Assembly (NCBI RefSeq): GCF_000159955.1
Contig: NZ_GG695984.1
Span: 75,243-89,593, forward strand
Direction of reading: 5' to 3'
Origin: Paenibacillus sp. oral taxon 786 str. D14
GTDB lineage: Bacteria; Bacillota; Bacilli; Paenibacillales; Paenibacillaceae
Length of the DNA stretch: 14,351 nt
In this document: positions 7,996 through 14,351 of the stretch, piece by piece
Numbering within the stretch: the stretch's first letter is position 1
Layout of the letters: every line of letters begins with the position of its first letter
Program-made: the position numbers and the translations under genes
The notes under the pieces: model-generated
What the model saw: only the letters and a program-made list of their open reading frames with translations
Database searches by the model: none
Told to the model about the DNA's origin: nothing

Positions 7996-9042
7996 ATGAG
8001 AACTCATGTCATGGAGCTTCAGGAAGGGGATCGTCTGAGAACCGATGTGTTTAACCGTGCCGGGTTGCACATTCTTCCGAAGGGGACAAGCATTCATGCG
8101 GAGGAAATCGCCCTGCTGATTCGGCAGAGTATCGATTATGTCGATATCGAATTGCGCGAAGGGGAAGTCACCCTGAACTCTAACAAGAATTCAAGCTTTA
8201 TCCAGCATTTGCGCGATAATTTTTACTTTACGGTGAAGGGCTATCAGACGATCTTTCTAGAGGCGCTGACAACCGGAAAATTTAACCAATCGATGGTTGA
8301 GCATCATTTGGTGCCTATGCTTGAGGTCCTGGATCGAAATAAGGATGTCGTGTCACTCCTGATCGCTTTCACAGAAGAGGATGTTAACATTTATAACCAC
8401 TCTTTGCAGGTGGGTCTGTTGTCCTATTATATTGCCACTTGGTTGGGACACCCGCCAAATGAATGTTATGAAATTAGCAAGGCGGGGTATCTGCACGATA
8501 TCGGGAAGAGTCAGGTGCGGCAATCCCTTCGCAACCGCGAGCATGAATTAACGGGGGAAGAACGGGAGGAAATGAATCGTCATACCTCCTACGGTTATGA
8601 CATTATCCGCCGATCGACAGGGGAAGAAGTGACGGCTCTCGTCGCACTTCAGCATCATGAACGGGAAGACGGCTCCGGTTTTCCGGCCAGCTTGCGCAAA
8701 GAGAAAATCCATCCTTATGCCGAAATCGTTGCGGTAGCGAATGAATACATAGCGATGACGTCTCCAGACGCATCAGGTTCGCGGCAGGATATCTTGACGG
8801 TGCTGCGAAACATTTATAATCTCGGCTTCGGCAAGCTGAATGAGAAGGCGGTTCAAGCGTTGACGGCCAATCTTCTGCCGAATTTCATCGGGAAGAAAGT
8901 GAAACTAAGCAACGGTGAAACGGCGACGATTGTTTGGAACAACCCTACTGATATTTTCAAACCGTTGGTGCAAATCGACGAGTGGCAGTTCCGGGATTTG
9001 TCGAGAGAACGAAATATCGATTTAGTGCATGTGTTTATGTAA
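7996..9042 (+). CDS. HD-GYP domain protein, possible c-di-GMP phosphodiesterase
   Basis: A 348-aa protein with no membrane helix, so probably cytoplasmic. Residues 1-60 form a small N-terminal module (L-P-K-G-T-S). The HD-GYP domain occupies about 115-290, with H135, the HD pair H167-D168 followed by G-K (Y-L-H-D-I-G-K), H196, H220-H221 and the D-G-S-G-F-P segment (225-230), a GYP variant with F for Y. In most family members an A-D-x-x-D-A motif follows and its first Asp is a metal ligand; here it reads A-N-E-Y-I-A (248-253), so the ligand is Asn. The usual R-P-Y-R after it is also absent. A C-terminal extension of about 60 residues follows. The ATG is preceded by a G-rich site (GGGGGGG at about 5 nt). 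It ends at a strong terminator. Activity is uncertain because of the substitution. Confidence 0.88.
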   Translation: MRTHVMELQEGDRLRTDVFNRAGLHILPKGTSIHAEEIALLIRQSIDYVDIELREGEVTLNSNKNSSFIQHLRDNFYFTVKGYQTIFLEALTTGKFNQSMVEHHLVPMLEVLDRNKDVVSLLIAFTEEDVNIYNHSLQVGLLSYYIATWLGHPPNECYEISKAGYLHDIGKSQVRQSLRNREHELTGEEREEMNRHTSYGYDIIRRSTGEEVTALVALQHHEREDGSGFPASLRKEKIHPYAEIVAVANEYIAMTSPDASGSRQDILTVLRNIYNLGFGKLNEKAVQALTANLLPNFIGKKVKLSNGETATIVWNNPTDIFKPLVQIDEWQFRDLSRERNIDLVHVFM

Positions 9043-9064
9043 AATTACATAAATCCAGTGGAAG

Positions 9065-9104
9065 CAACCCGCTTCTCAATCAAAAGAGAAGGGGTTGTTT
9101 TTTT
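9065..9104 (+). terminator. Rho-independent terminator after the HD-GYP gene
   Basis: The stem is CAACCC-G-CTTCTC (9065-9077) pairing with GAGAAGGGGTTG (9086-9097), with one bulged G and an 8-nt loop. A run of T residues follows to 9104. It lies 22 nt after the HD-GYP stop. There is no matching T tract for the convergent gene on the other strand, so it acts mainly in the plus direction. Confidence 0.9.
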
Positions 9105-9135
9105 GTTCGTACTACTTGGGATAGAAATGGCAGGT

Positions 9136-9567
9136 TTACTTGCTGTTTCTCCCGTCGTCATAACTGAGCTGCCATTCGATGCCGTATTTGTCCTTTAGGT
9201 TGCCGTAACAAGGGCTCCAGAACGTTTCTTGCAGCTCCATTTTAACCGAGCCGCCTTCTTTGAGGCGCTCAAACGCGGTAGTGATTTCCTCCCGATTGGT
9301 GCTGATCAGCGCCAAACTGATATTGGTTCCAACGGTATAAGGGGAACCCGGGAACACATCGGAGAACATCAGGTTGCTGCCGCTTATCTTCAAGTTGGCG
9401 TGCATGACCCGATCCTTCGCCTCTTCAGGAAGCGTATAATCCGGCTCTGCGGAGTGCGCTTCGCCGTAGGTCATGATTTGCGGCCGCTCCACGCCAAACG
9501 CCTGGGCGTAAAACTCAACCGCTTCACGGCAGTTGCCGTCGAAATACAAATATGCGTCAATCGGCAT
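9136..9567 (-). CDS. VOC family (PhnB-like) protein
   Basis: A 143-aa protein of the vicinal-oxygen-chelate superfamily, PhnB/3-demethylubiquinone-methyltransferase-like branch. Family features are the opening Y-L-Y-F-D-G-N-C-R-E-A-V-E-F-Y-A-Q-A-F-G, the central H-A-N-L-K-I-S-G-S-N-L-M-F-S-D (75-89), and the closing E-T-F-W-S-P-C-Y-G-N-L-K-D-K-Y-G-I-E-W-Q-L. Members are soluble, usually dimeric and mostly of unknown substrate. Nothing here indicates what this one acts on, and the neighbours give no clue. The start is ATG at 9567 with GGGAGGAG just upstream. It is transcribed alone, convergent with the HD-GYP gene. Confidence 0.92.
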   Translation of the reverse strand: MPIDAYLYFDGNCREAVEFYAQAFGVERPQIMTYGEAHSAEPDYTLPEEAKDRVMHANLKISGSNLMFSDVFPGSPYTVGTNISLALISTNREEITTAFERLKEGGSVKMELQETFWSPCYGNLKDKYGIEWQLSYDDGRNSK

Positions 9568-9944
9568 ATCAATCTCCTCCCTTAAAAATCGCTCGCTTAT
9601 TCACATTTGACTCCTTTACATCATACCCAGAATCCGCGAACTCGAATCAGACAAAATCCATTACTGGGAGATATTAACTCCAATTTATTTTCACTATTTT
9701 AGAAAGAACATTTGATGAGAGATAAGGGATATATTCAGTAAGATAGAGACTTTTTGTTTACATTGCGATAATATAATTCGTAAATTAATATCATAAAGAT
9801 GTTTATACTTTAAAATAAAATTCCAAAACTTAATGAATAAATTTCCAAAAAATTTCACATGGTTTGCTTGTTTTTTGTCAGCTTTGCGCTTAAGATAGGA
9901 TTGCAAGTCTAGTAAATATATCCAAATAGTGAAGTAGGTAATGA
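9568..9944. other. 377-bp gene-free, AT-rich spacer
   Basis: This is the spacer between the divergent VOC and RpiR-type genes. From about 9680 to 9860 it is far richer in A and T than the flanking genes. I see no convincing gene in either strand and no structured RNA. It presumably holds the promoters of both flanking genes. TATGAT on the minus strand (9625-9620) could be a -10 for the VOC gene, but no good -35 matches it. A loose inverted repeat, TGAATAAATTT with TTTCA at its far end (9834-9857), precedes the regulator gene. Confidence 0.6.
9868..9896 (+). promoter_or_regulatory. Weak candidate sigma-A promoter of the RpiR-type regulator
   Basis: TTGTTT (9868-9873), a 17-nt spacer and TAAGAT (9891-9896) lie about 50 nt upstream of the regulator start. 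Spacing is ideal, but both boxes match the consensus only in part. A better -35-like TTGTCA at 9875-9880 has no -10 at the right distance. Confidence 0.3.
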
Positions 9945-10811
9945 ATGATGGCTATTCATGATAATATCCTGATCAAGATTCGCGATATGAAGGAGAATCT
10001 GACGCCGGTCGAGCGCATGGTAGCGGAATATATTCTCGCTAATACGGAAGACATTCCCCACCTGTCGATCAAAAGCTTGGCCAAGCTGAGCAAAACAAGC
10101 GATGCTTCTGTGCTTCGGTTCTGCAAAACGATGGGATACAGCGGTTACCGTAGCTTTATCGTCAGTATTTCAGCGGCGCTTGGCTCGATGGACGACGAGC
10201 GGAAGGACCAGTACACGGATATCCAACCGGGCGACGACCTGGATACGATTATCGCCAACATTTCGCGCAACAATATGAAGTCCATTGAGGATACGTTAAG
10301 CGTGCTGGATCGCGGTGAGGTTGCCCGTGCCGTTAAAGCGCTGCGTGCCTCCAACCGCATTGTGTTCTTTGGGATCGGCGCCTCCGGATTGGTGTGTCAG
10401 GACGGGGAACAGAAATTTTCACGAATTAATAAAATGTGTCATTCGTACACCGATGGGCACAGTCAGTTGACCGCGGCGACATTGCTTGGCAAAGGTGACG
10501 TTGCCATCTTCGTCTCTAACTCCGGAAATACCTTGGAAATCATAGAGACACTGGAGATTGCCAAGAAGAACAACGCTACGACCGTCGCCATTACCAAATA
10601 CAACAAAAGTGAGCTTGCAGATAAGGCGGATATCCTGCTTGGCATTTCCACACCCGAGATCACCATGCGTAGCGGGGCGATGGGTTCCCGGATTGCGATG
10701 CTAACGATCATTGATATGCTGTTTGCTGGGGTGGCCAGTGCGGAATATCAAAATGTGAAGAAGTATTTGACCAAAACGCACAGTATTTTAGCCGCGAAAC
10801 ACAAAAGATAA
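9945..10811 (+). CDS. MurR/RpiR family transcriptional regulator
   Basis: A 288-aa regulator, the family's normal length. Residues 1-77 form the RpiR-type helix-turn-helix domain (L-T-P-V-E-R-M-V-A-E-Y-I, then S-I-K-S-L-A-K-L-S-K-T-S-D-A-S-V-L-R-F-C). Residues about 128-260 form a SIS sugar-phosphate-binding domain with G-I-G-A-S-G (143-148) and S-N-S-G-N-T (191-196). The SIS domain likely senses a sugar phosphate; with murQ next door, MurNAc-6-P or a related ligand is the natural candidate, as for E. coli MurR. Of the adjacent ATGs, 9945 and 9948 are in frame and the one at 9941 is not. The ribosome binding site (GTAGG) is weak, which would keep levels low. It has its own terminator, so murQ is expressed separately. 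Confidence 0.93.
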   Translation: MMAIHDNILIKIRDMKENLTPVERMVAEYILANTEDIPHLSIKSLAKLSKTSDASVLRFCKTMGYSGYRSFIVSISAALGSMDDERKDQYTDIQPGDDLDTIIANISRNNMKSIEDTLSVLDRGEVARAVKALRASNRIVFFGIGASGLVCQDGEQKFSRINKMCHSYTDGHSQLTAATLLGKGDVAIFVSNSGNTLEIIETLEIAKKNNATTVAITKYNKSELADKADILLGISTPEITMRSGAMGSRIAMLTIIDMLFAGVASAEYQNVKKYLTKTHSILAAKHKR

Positions 10812-10827
10812 GAGTATCAACTCCACG

Positions 10828-10862
10828 AGACATGGGATCCTGACGATCCAATGTCTTTTTTT
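10828..10862 (+). terminator. Rho-independent terminator after the regulator gene
   Basis: AGACATGGGATC (10828-10839) pairs with GATCCAATGTCT (10845-10856), giving a 12-bp stem with one mismatch and a 5-nt loop, followed by a run of seven T residues. It begins 17 nt after the stop of the RpiR-type gene and separates that gene from murQ. Confidence 0.93.
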
Positions 10863-10924
10863 GTTGAAAAAAGGAGTAAAAAATCAAAAATATATTACAT
10901 AGTAAAATTTTATTTCAAAAACTA

Positions 10925-10954
10925 TTGACGGGGTAAAGTTTACCACCGTAAACT
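10925..10954 (+). promoter_or_regulatory. Predicted murQ operon promoter
   Basis: TTGACG (10925-10930), five of six matches to the sigma-A -35, is followed at an 18-nt spacing by TAAACT (10949-10954), four of six matches to the -10. Transcription would start near 10961, about 50 nt before murQ. The space between the boxes is filled by inverted repeats. Confidence 0.55.
10932..10954. promoter_or_regulatory. Overlapping inverted repeats, probable operator of the murQ operon
   Basis: Two dyads share a central arm. GGTAAA-G-TTTACC (10932-10944) is a perfect 6-bp-arm palindrome. AGTTTAC-CACC-GTAAACT (10937-10954) is a perfect 7-bp-arm repeat with a 4-nt spacer. Together they give three GTAAA/TTTAC half sites lying between and over the -35 and -10 boxes, where a bound protein would block RNA polymerase. 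The adjacent RpiR-type protein is the obvious candidate binder. A catabolite-control protein is less likely, since this is not a typical cre sequence. Confidence 0.55.
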
Positions 10955-11011
10955 AAGACTCAAGTAAAGGGTGGATCAAACCAGATCATCAGTGAGGAGA
11001 ATGAAGACGCC

Positions 11012-11926
11012 ATGGAAGAATATTATGCAGGTCTGACGACGGAGGCTATCAACCAGAACACGCTAAGGATTGATGAATGCTCGACCGAAGAAATGCTGCG
11101 TCTGCTGAATCGGGAGGATGCCACGGTGCCCGCCTGCGTTGCTGCGGAAATTCCGCAGATCACCAAGGCGGTGGATCTTCTGCACCAACTGCTGATGCAG
11201 GGGGGGAGAATGTTTTATATCGGGGCAGGAACTTCTGGTAGATTGGGGGTGCTGGATGCTTCGGAATGTCCACCAACCTTCGGCGTTGATCCTGAGCTGG
11301 TGCAAGGGCATATCGCTGGTGGAGACATCGCTTTAAGAGCAGCTGTCGAAGGTTATGAGGATAACGAAGAGGAGGGGATCGCATTAATCGAACGGCTTGG
11401 GGTGACGAACAAGGATGCTGTGATCGGTATTTCTGCCAGCGGCAGCGCCAGCTTCGTCATCGCCAGCCTGAAGAAAGCTGCCGAGCTGGGGGCGACGACC
11501 ATTGGCATCGTCAACAACAAGGCATCCAAGCTGGAGGCCGTCTGCGATATTTGTATCTCACCTGTCGTAGGGCCGGAAGCGATTATGGGTTCAACCCGTC
11601 TGAAGGCGGGAACGGCGCAGAAGCTGGTGCTTAACATGCTCACGACCTGCACGATGGTGAAGCTGGGGAAAACGTACAATAACCTGATGGTGGACTTGAA
11701 GGCTAGCAACAAGAAGTTGTATGACCGTTCCATCCGCATCCTCAAAATCGCCACCGGCGTCGACAGCGCAACCGCTGCGAAAGTGCTGGAAGAGGCATCG
11801 CTGAACTGCAAGCTTGCGATCCTGATGATTAAGACGGGGATGGAGGCCAAGGAGGCCGAGCGCGTATTAAGCGAGTGTGACGGAAATCTCAAGCTGGCTA
11901 TTCGCACACAAAACAAAGTGGTTTAG
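11012..11926 (+). CDS. murQ: N-acetylmuramic acid 6-phosphate etherase MurQ
   Basis: A 304-aa enzyme that cleaves the D-lactyl ether of MurNAc-6-phosphate to give GlcNAc-6-phosphate and D-lactate, a cytoplasmic step in recovery of cell-wall sugars. The SIS-fold signature G-A-G-T-S-G-R-L-G-V-L-D-A-S-E-C-P-P-T-F is at 71-90. Glu85 and Glu116 (V-E-G-Y-E-D) correspond to the catalytic pair Glu83 and Glu114 of the E. coli enzyme. The second signature, G-P-E-A-I-M-G-S-T-R-L-K-A-G-T-A-Q-K, is intact, and a UBA-like helical tail closes the protein. The start is ATG at 11012 with GAGGAGA 11 nt upstream; the ATG at 11001 is out of frame. It is the first gene of its operon, 30 nt before the sugar-binding lipoprotein, under a promoter with an operator-like dyad. 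Confidence 0.97.
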   Translation: MEEYYAGLTTEAINQNTLRIDECSTEEMLRLLNREDATVPACVAAEIPQITKAVDLLHQLLMQGGRMFYIGAGTSGRLGVLDASECPPTFGVDPELVQGHIAGGDIALRAAVEGYEDNEEEGIALIERLGVTNKDAVIGISASGSASFVIASLKKAAELGATTIGIVNNKASKLEAVCDICISPVVGPEAIMGSTRLKAGTAQKLVLNMLTTCTMVKLGKTYNNLMVDLKASNKKLYDRSIRILKIATGVDSATAAKVLEEASLNCKLAILMIKTGMEAKEAERVLSECDGNLKLAIRTQNKVV

Positions 11927-11956
11927 CACGATAATCCAGGGGGAGGATTTTTTGCT

Positions 11957-13411
11957 ATGAGAAAAATGCATGTATTGGCATCCGTATTGGCATTAACCAT
12001 GTCGATCAGCTTATTGACGGCATGCGGGTCGGGGAACAAAGCCGCGAACGGCGGCAATTCCGCCGCTCCCAACAACACGAATGGCGCCGCTGAAGCGCCT
12101 GCCGAGGCCAAAGACACGATCACCGCGTTACTCCCGCCGGTTTCTGGCAACTTCCAAAGTCGTTTTGAGGAAATCGAGAAGAACTTCAACGCCCTTTATC
12201 CCAATTTAACCTTAAAGATTGAACCGGCCAGCTGGGAGGACATGACGCAGAAGCTGGATACGCAGGTTAACGCCGGCAGTCCCCCAGACATTGCCTTTAT
12301 CGGATCGGATGGGATCTCCAAATACGTGCAGCAAGGGATGTTGATGGACATCACCGATACAGTGACCCCGGAAATGGTCGCGGATTTTGATCCGACGCCG
12401 CTCGAATACATGAAGAAAGCGGATGGATTGTACGGGTTCCCGGCCTACATGGAGGTTCACGCCCTTGGCGGCAATAAGCAGTTCCTTGAAGAAGCGGGAA
12501 TCGATTGGAAAAGCGTGCAGCAAAACGGTTGGACGTACGAAGAGTTCCGCGAAGCGATCAAAAAAGGCGTCGTGAAGGAAGGCGATACGATCAAACGGTA
12601 CGGCTTCGTGTTCGCAACAGCCGGGGTGACGGCCAAGGATTATCTGAACATCCTTATCAAAAATGCCGGAATGCCAGCCGCGTTCACCAAGGACCTGAAA
12701 TTTGCTTACACCAGCAAAAATTACTTGGAAGTGCTGAAGGCGGTACGGCAAATGATCGATGACGGCTCGATGCCGAAGGAGCTGAGTTCCGTCGATGCCG
12801 GCAAACGCTGGAACATGTTCCTAACCGGTCAAACGATGATTACCGGGAAAGGGCTGGCCACCTTCGAGAACTCGGCAAATCAAAACAATGAGAAGCTGAA
12901 GGCCAATGACGGCAGTGCGGTCGCTGGCAGCATTCCGGTTGAGTACATTGTCCTTCCTGTCCCCACGTTCCTAGGTCAAGAGCCGGTCTCCAGCACAGTC
13001 GTGGACGGTTATGTCACCTTCCGCGGCAAGAAGGAACCCAGCGCCGAGCATAAAGCTAACGTCGTGAAGGCGGCCTACTATCTAGCCAGCGGCAAAGTAG
13101 CGGCATTGACGAACAATGACCTGTTTGCGGCTCACATTACCAAGAGCGGCAGAGAAGCGGCGAAGGACCTGACGGTGAACCGGAATCCGGATAACGTTGC
13201 CGCAGTCGAAACTTTGTTATCCCACGCCAATCCGGCACGTCCGGATATCCCGGTGGAGCTTGGCGCCCAGGCGATCAAGCTGGAGGATGAAGTGATCATT
13301 CCGAAGCTGCAAGCCTTGTTGGCTGATGAGATTACGCCGGAGGAAATGTACGAAGCCGTCAAAAAAGAAGCGATCAAGATGTTTGGGGAAGACGGCGTAG
13401 TGATCGACTAA
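11957..13411 (+). CDS. ABC transporter sugar-binding lipoprotein (extracellular solute-binding family 1)
   Basis: A 484-aa precursor with a lipoprotein signal peptide ending in L-L-T-A-C (Cys23), then a low-complexity linker rich in Gly, Ala, Asn and Pro (about 24-52). The rest is a family 1 solute-binding fold: repeated-strand start (D-T-I-T-A-L-L-P), N-A-G-S-P-P-D-I-A-F-I-G near 107-118, G-L-Y-G-F-P-A near 155-161 and W-T-Y-E-E-F near 189-194. The protein should be tethered outside the membrane and hand a carbohydrate to the permease encoded next. The start is ATG 11957 with GGGGGAGG about 10 nt upstream. It follows murQ by 30 nt, so a MurNAc-containing sugar or muropeptide is a reasonable substrate guess. 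The sequence alone does not fix the ligand. Confidence 0.92.
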   Translation: MRKMHVLASVLALTMSISLLTACGSGNKAANGGNSAAPNNTNGAAEAPAEAKDTITALLPPVSGNFQSRFEEIEKNFNALYPNLTLKIEPASWEDMTQKLDTQVNAGSPPDIAFIGSDGISKYVQQGMLMDITDTVTPEMVADFDPTPLEYMKKADGLYGFPAYMEVHALGGNKQFLEEAGIDWKSVQQNGWTYEEFREAIKKGVVKEGDTIKRYGFVFATAGVTAKDYLNILIKNAGMPAAFTKDLKFAYTSKNYLEVLKAVRQMIDDGSMPKELSSVDAGKRWNMFLTGQTMITGKGLATFENSANQNNEKLKANDGSAVAGSIPVEYIVLPVPTFLGQEPVSSTVVDGYVTFRGKKEPSAEHKANVVKAAYYLASGKVAALTNNDLFAAHITKSGREAAKDLTVNRNPDNVAAVETLLSHANPARPDIPVELGAQAIKLEDEVIIPKLQALLADEITPEEMYEAVKKEAIKMFGEDGVVID

Positions 13412-13419
13412 CCAATGGA

Positions 13420-13468
13420 GGATCGGATAGCCGTGGGGAAGGTCTGCGGCTATCCGAACCGTTTTTTT
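13420..13468 (+). terminator. Intercistronic terminator between binding protein and permease
   Basis: CGGATAGCCG (13424-13433) and CGGCTATCCG (13447-13456) form a perfect 10-bp stem with a 13-nt loop. Further pairs (13423 with 13457; 13420-13421 with 13459-13460) extend it past one mismatch. A run of seven T residues follows (13462-13468). It begins 9 nt after the binding-protein stop and sits before the permease gene, so it most likely reduces but does not abolish transcription into the permease. It could also protect the upstream mRNA. Confidence 0.88.
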
Positions 13469-13495
13469 ACACTAGCGAAAAGGAGTTTGGACACG

Positions 13496-14351
13496 ATGGC
13501 CCAGTTGGCAAAAATGCGGACGACAGGCCCAACCAAAAGAAAGATGCTGCGGATCAAAGGAGACACGAGCTGGGCATACGCTTTTATCGCCGTGGCGCTG
13601 GTCGTCTACGCCGTATTTACCGCCTATCCTGTTATCAGCGCTTTGATTATCAGTTTTCAGGAATACAAACCGCTGGGTTCCCAGTTTGTCGGATGGGAGA
13701 ATTATGCAAACACCTTCACCGACAGCTTATTTTGGAAATCGATCAAGAACACGATTGTTTATACCGTTTTAACCGTTCCGGTCTCTTTGTTCCTGTCTTT
13801 TGTGATCGCCATCATGATCCATCCGCTGCGTAAAGGAATGCAAACGACCTTTAAAGCGATCTATTATTTGCCGGCGGTGGCATCCGGTGTAGCCCTGTCG
13901 GTTGTCTGGCTATGGATCTTTGATCCAATGACGAGCGGGATCTTAAACCAGCTGCTAGGCTTGTTTGGCATCACGAACCAGAACTGGCTGGGCTCCAGCT
14001 CAACGGCGATGTTCTCGCTGGTGTTGATGGCCTGGCTGTCCAGTCACGGCACGAGCATTATCATCTATTTGGCGGCGCTGCTTGGCATTGATCATAGCTA
14101 CTATGAAGCGGCGGAGCTGGATGGGGCATCGTTCCTCCAGAAGATCTGGTACATCGTAATTCCCTGCCTCAAGCCAACAACGTTGTTCCTGCTGGTGACC
14201 GGCGTAATCGGTTCTTTCCAGGTGTTCCAGAACGCCTATCTGATGACTGGAGGCGGTCCGGATAACGCGACCACGATGGTGGGGCTGCTAATTTTTAACA
14301 ATGCCTTCAAGTATTTTGAATTCGGGGAGGCGGCGGCACAATCCTTGATTC
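13496..14351 (+). CDS. ABC sugar transporter permease, CUT1 family, partial (C-terminus off the right edge)
   Basis: 285 codons are open to the window edge. The product is a MalF/UgpA-type inner-membrane permease subunit. A basic N-terminus (about 1-25) precedes the first helix (A-Y-A-F-I-A-V-A-L-V-V-Y), and about five further helices follow. The ATPase-contact EAA loop begins at residue 204 (E-A-A-E-L-D-G-A-S-F-L-Q-K-I-W-Y-I-V-I-P), as expected. G-G-G-P-D-N-A-T near the end is typical of first permeases in these systems. The start is ATG 13496 with AAAAGGAG 10 nt upstream. Only the last few residues should be missing, since the family runs to about 290-310 aa. A second permease is expected just downstream. 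Confidence 0.93.
   Translation, partial: MAQLAKMRTTGPTKRKMLRIKGDTSWAYAFIAVALVVYAVFTAYPVISALIISFQEYKPLGSQFVGWENYANTFTDSLFWKSIKNTIVYTVLTVPVSLFLSFVIAIMIHPLRKGMQTTFKAIYYLPAVASGVALSVVWLWIFDPMTSGILNQLLGLFGITNQNWLGSSSTAMFSLVLMAWLSSHGTSIIIYLAALLGIDHSYYEAAELDGASFLQKIWYIVIPCLKPTTLFLLVTGVIGSFQVFQNAYLMTGGGPDNATTMVGLLIFNNAFKYFEFGEAAAQSLI

Noticed and set aside
9694..9906. 70-aa minus-strand reading frame in the AT-rich spacer
   Set aside because: It is made of low-complexity K/N/I/F codons, has no convincing ribosome binding site and overlaps the probable promoter of the regulator gene.
11353..11916. 187-aa reading frame antisense to murQ
   Set aside because: murQ is unmistakable on the other strand. 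The antisense frame is rich in Ser, Ala and Arg, as expected for a shadow, and shows no family motif.
12212..12751. 179-aa reading frame antisense to the sugar-binding lipoprotein
   Set aside because: It lies wholly within a well-supported gene, has no ribosome binding site and no recognisable domain.

Overview
The window looks like chromosome from an endospore-forming Bacillota with moderate GC, most probably Paenibacillaceae. The grounds are two germinant-receptor (Ger) operons, Gram-positive ribosome binding sites, lipoprotein lipoboxes, and a MurR/RpiR-MurQ-ABC sugar transporter arrangement. The genus is inferred from gene content and was not tested by a search.

Region 1 (1-7833) is a spore germination locus built from two divergent operons that share a 188-bp intergenic space. 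The minus-strand operon reads gerA-type A subunit, C subunit (lipoprotein), a 71-aa two-helix protein of the Ger D-subunit type, then a B subunit that runs off the left edge. A good candidate sigma-G promoter lies upstream of it. The plus-strand operon reads A, B, C, then a 46-aa single-helix membrane protein that is easily missed. Start and stop codons overlap within both operons, which suggests translational coupling. Such receptors sit in the spore inner membrane, sense small-molecule germinants and trigger germination.

Region 2 (7834-9944) holds an HD-GYP protein, a possible c-di-GMP phosphodiesterase with an unusual substitution at a predicted metal ligand. It is followed by a strong terminator, a convergent VOC/PhnB-like protein, and a 377-bp gene-free AT-rich spacer.

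Region 3 (9945-14351) looks like a MurNAc or amino-sugar utilisation locus. It contains a MurR/RpiR-family regulator with its own terminator, a promoter with overlapping inverted repeats inside it, murQ (MurNAc-6-P etherase), an ABC sugar-binding lipoprotein, an intercistronic terminator hairpin, and the first ABC permease, cut by the right edge. An ABC importer next to murQ instead of a PTS permease implies that the sugar enters unphosphorylated and needs a kinase, which is not visible here.
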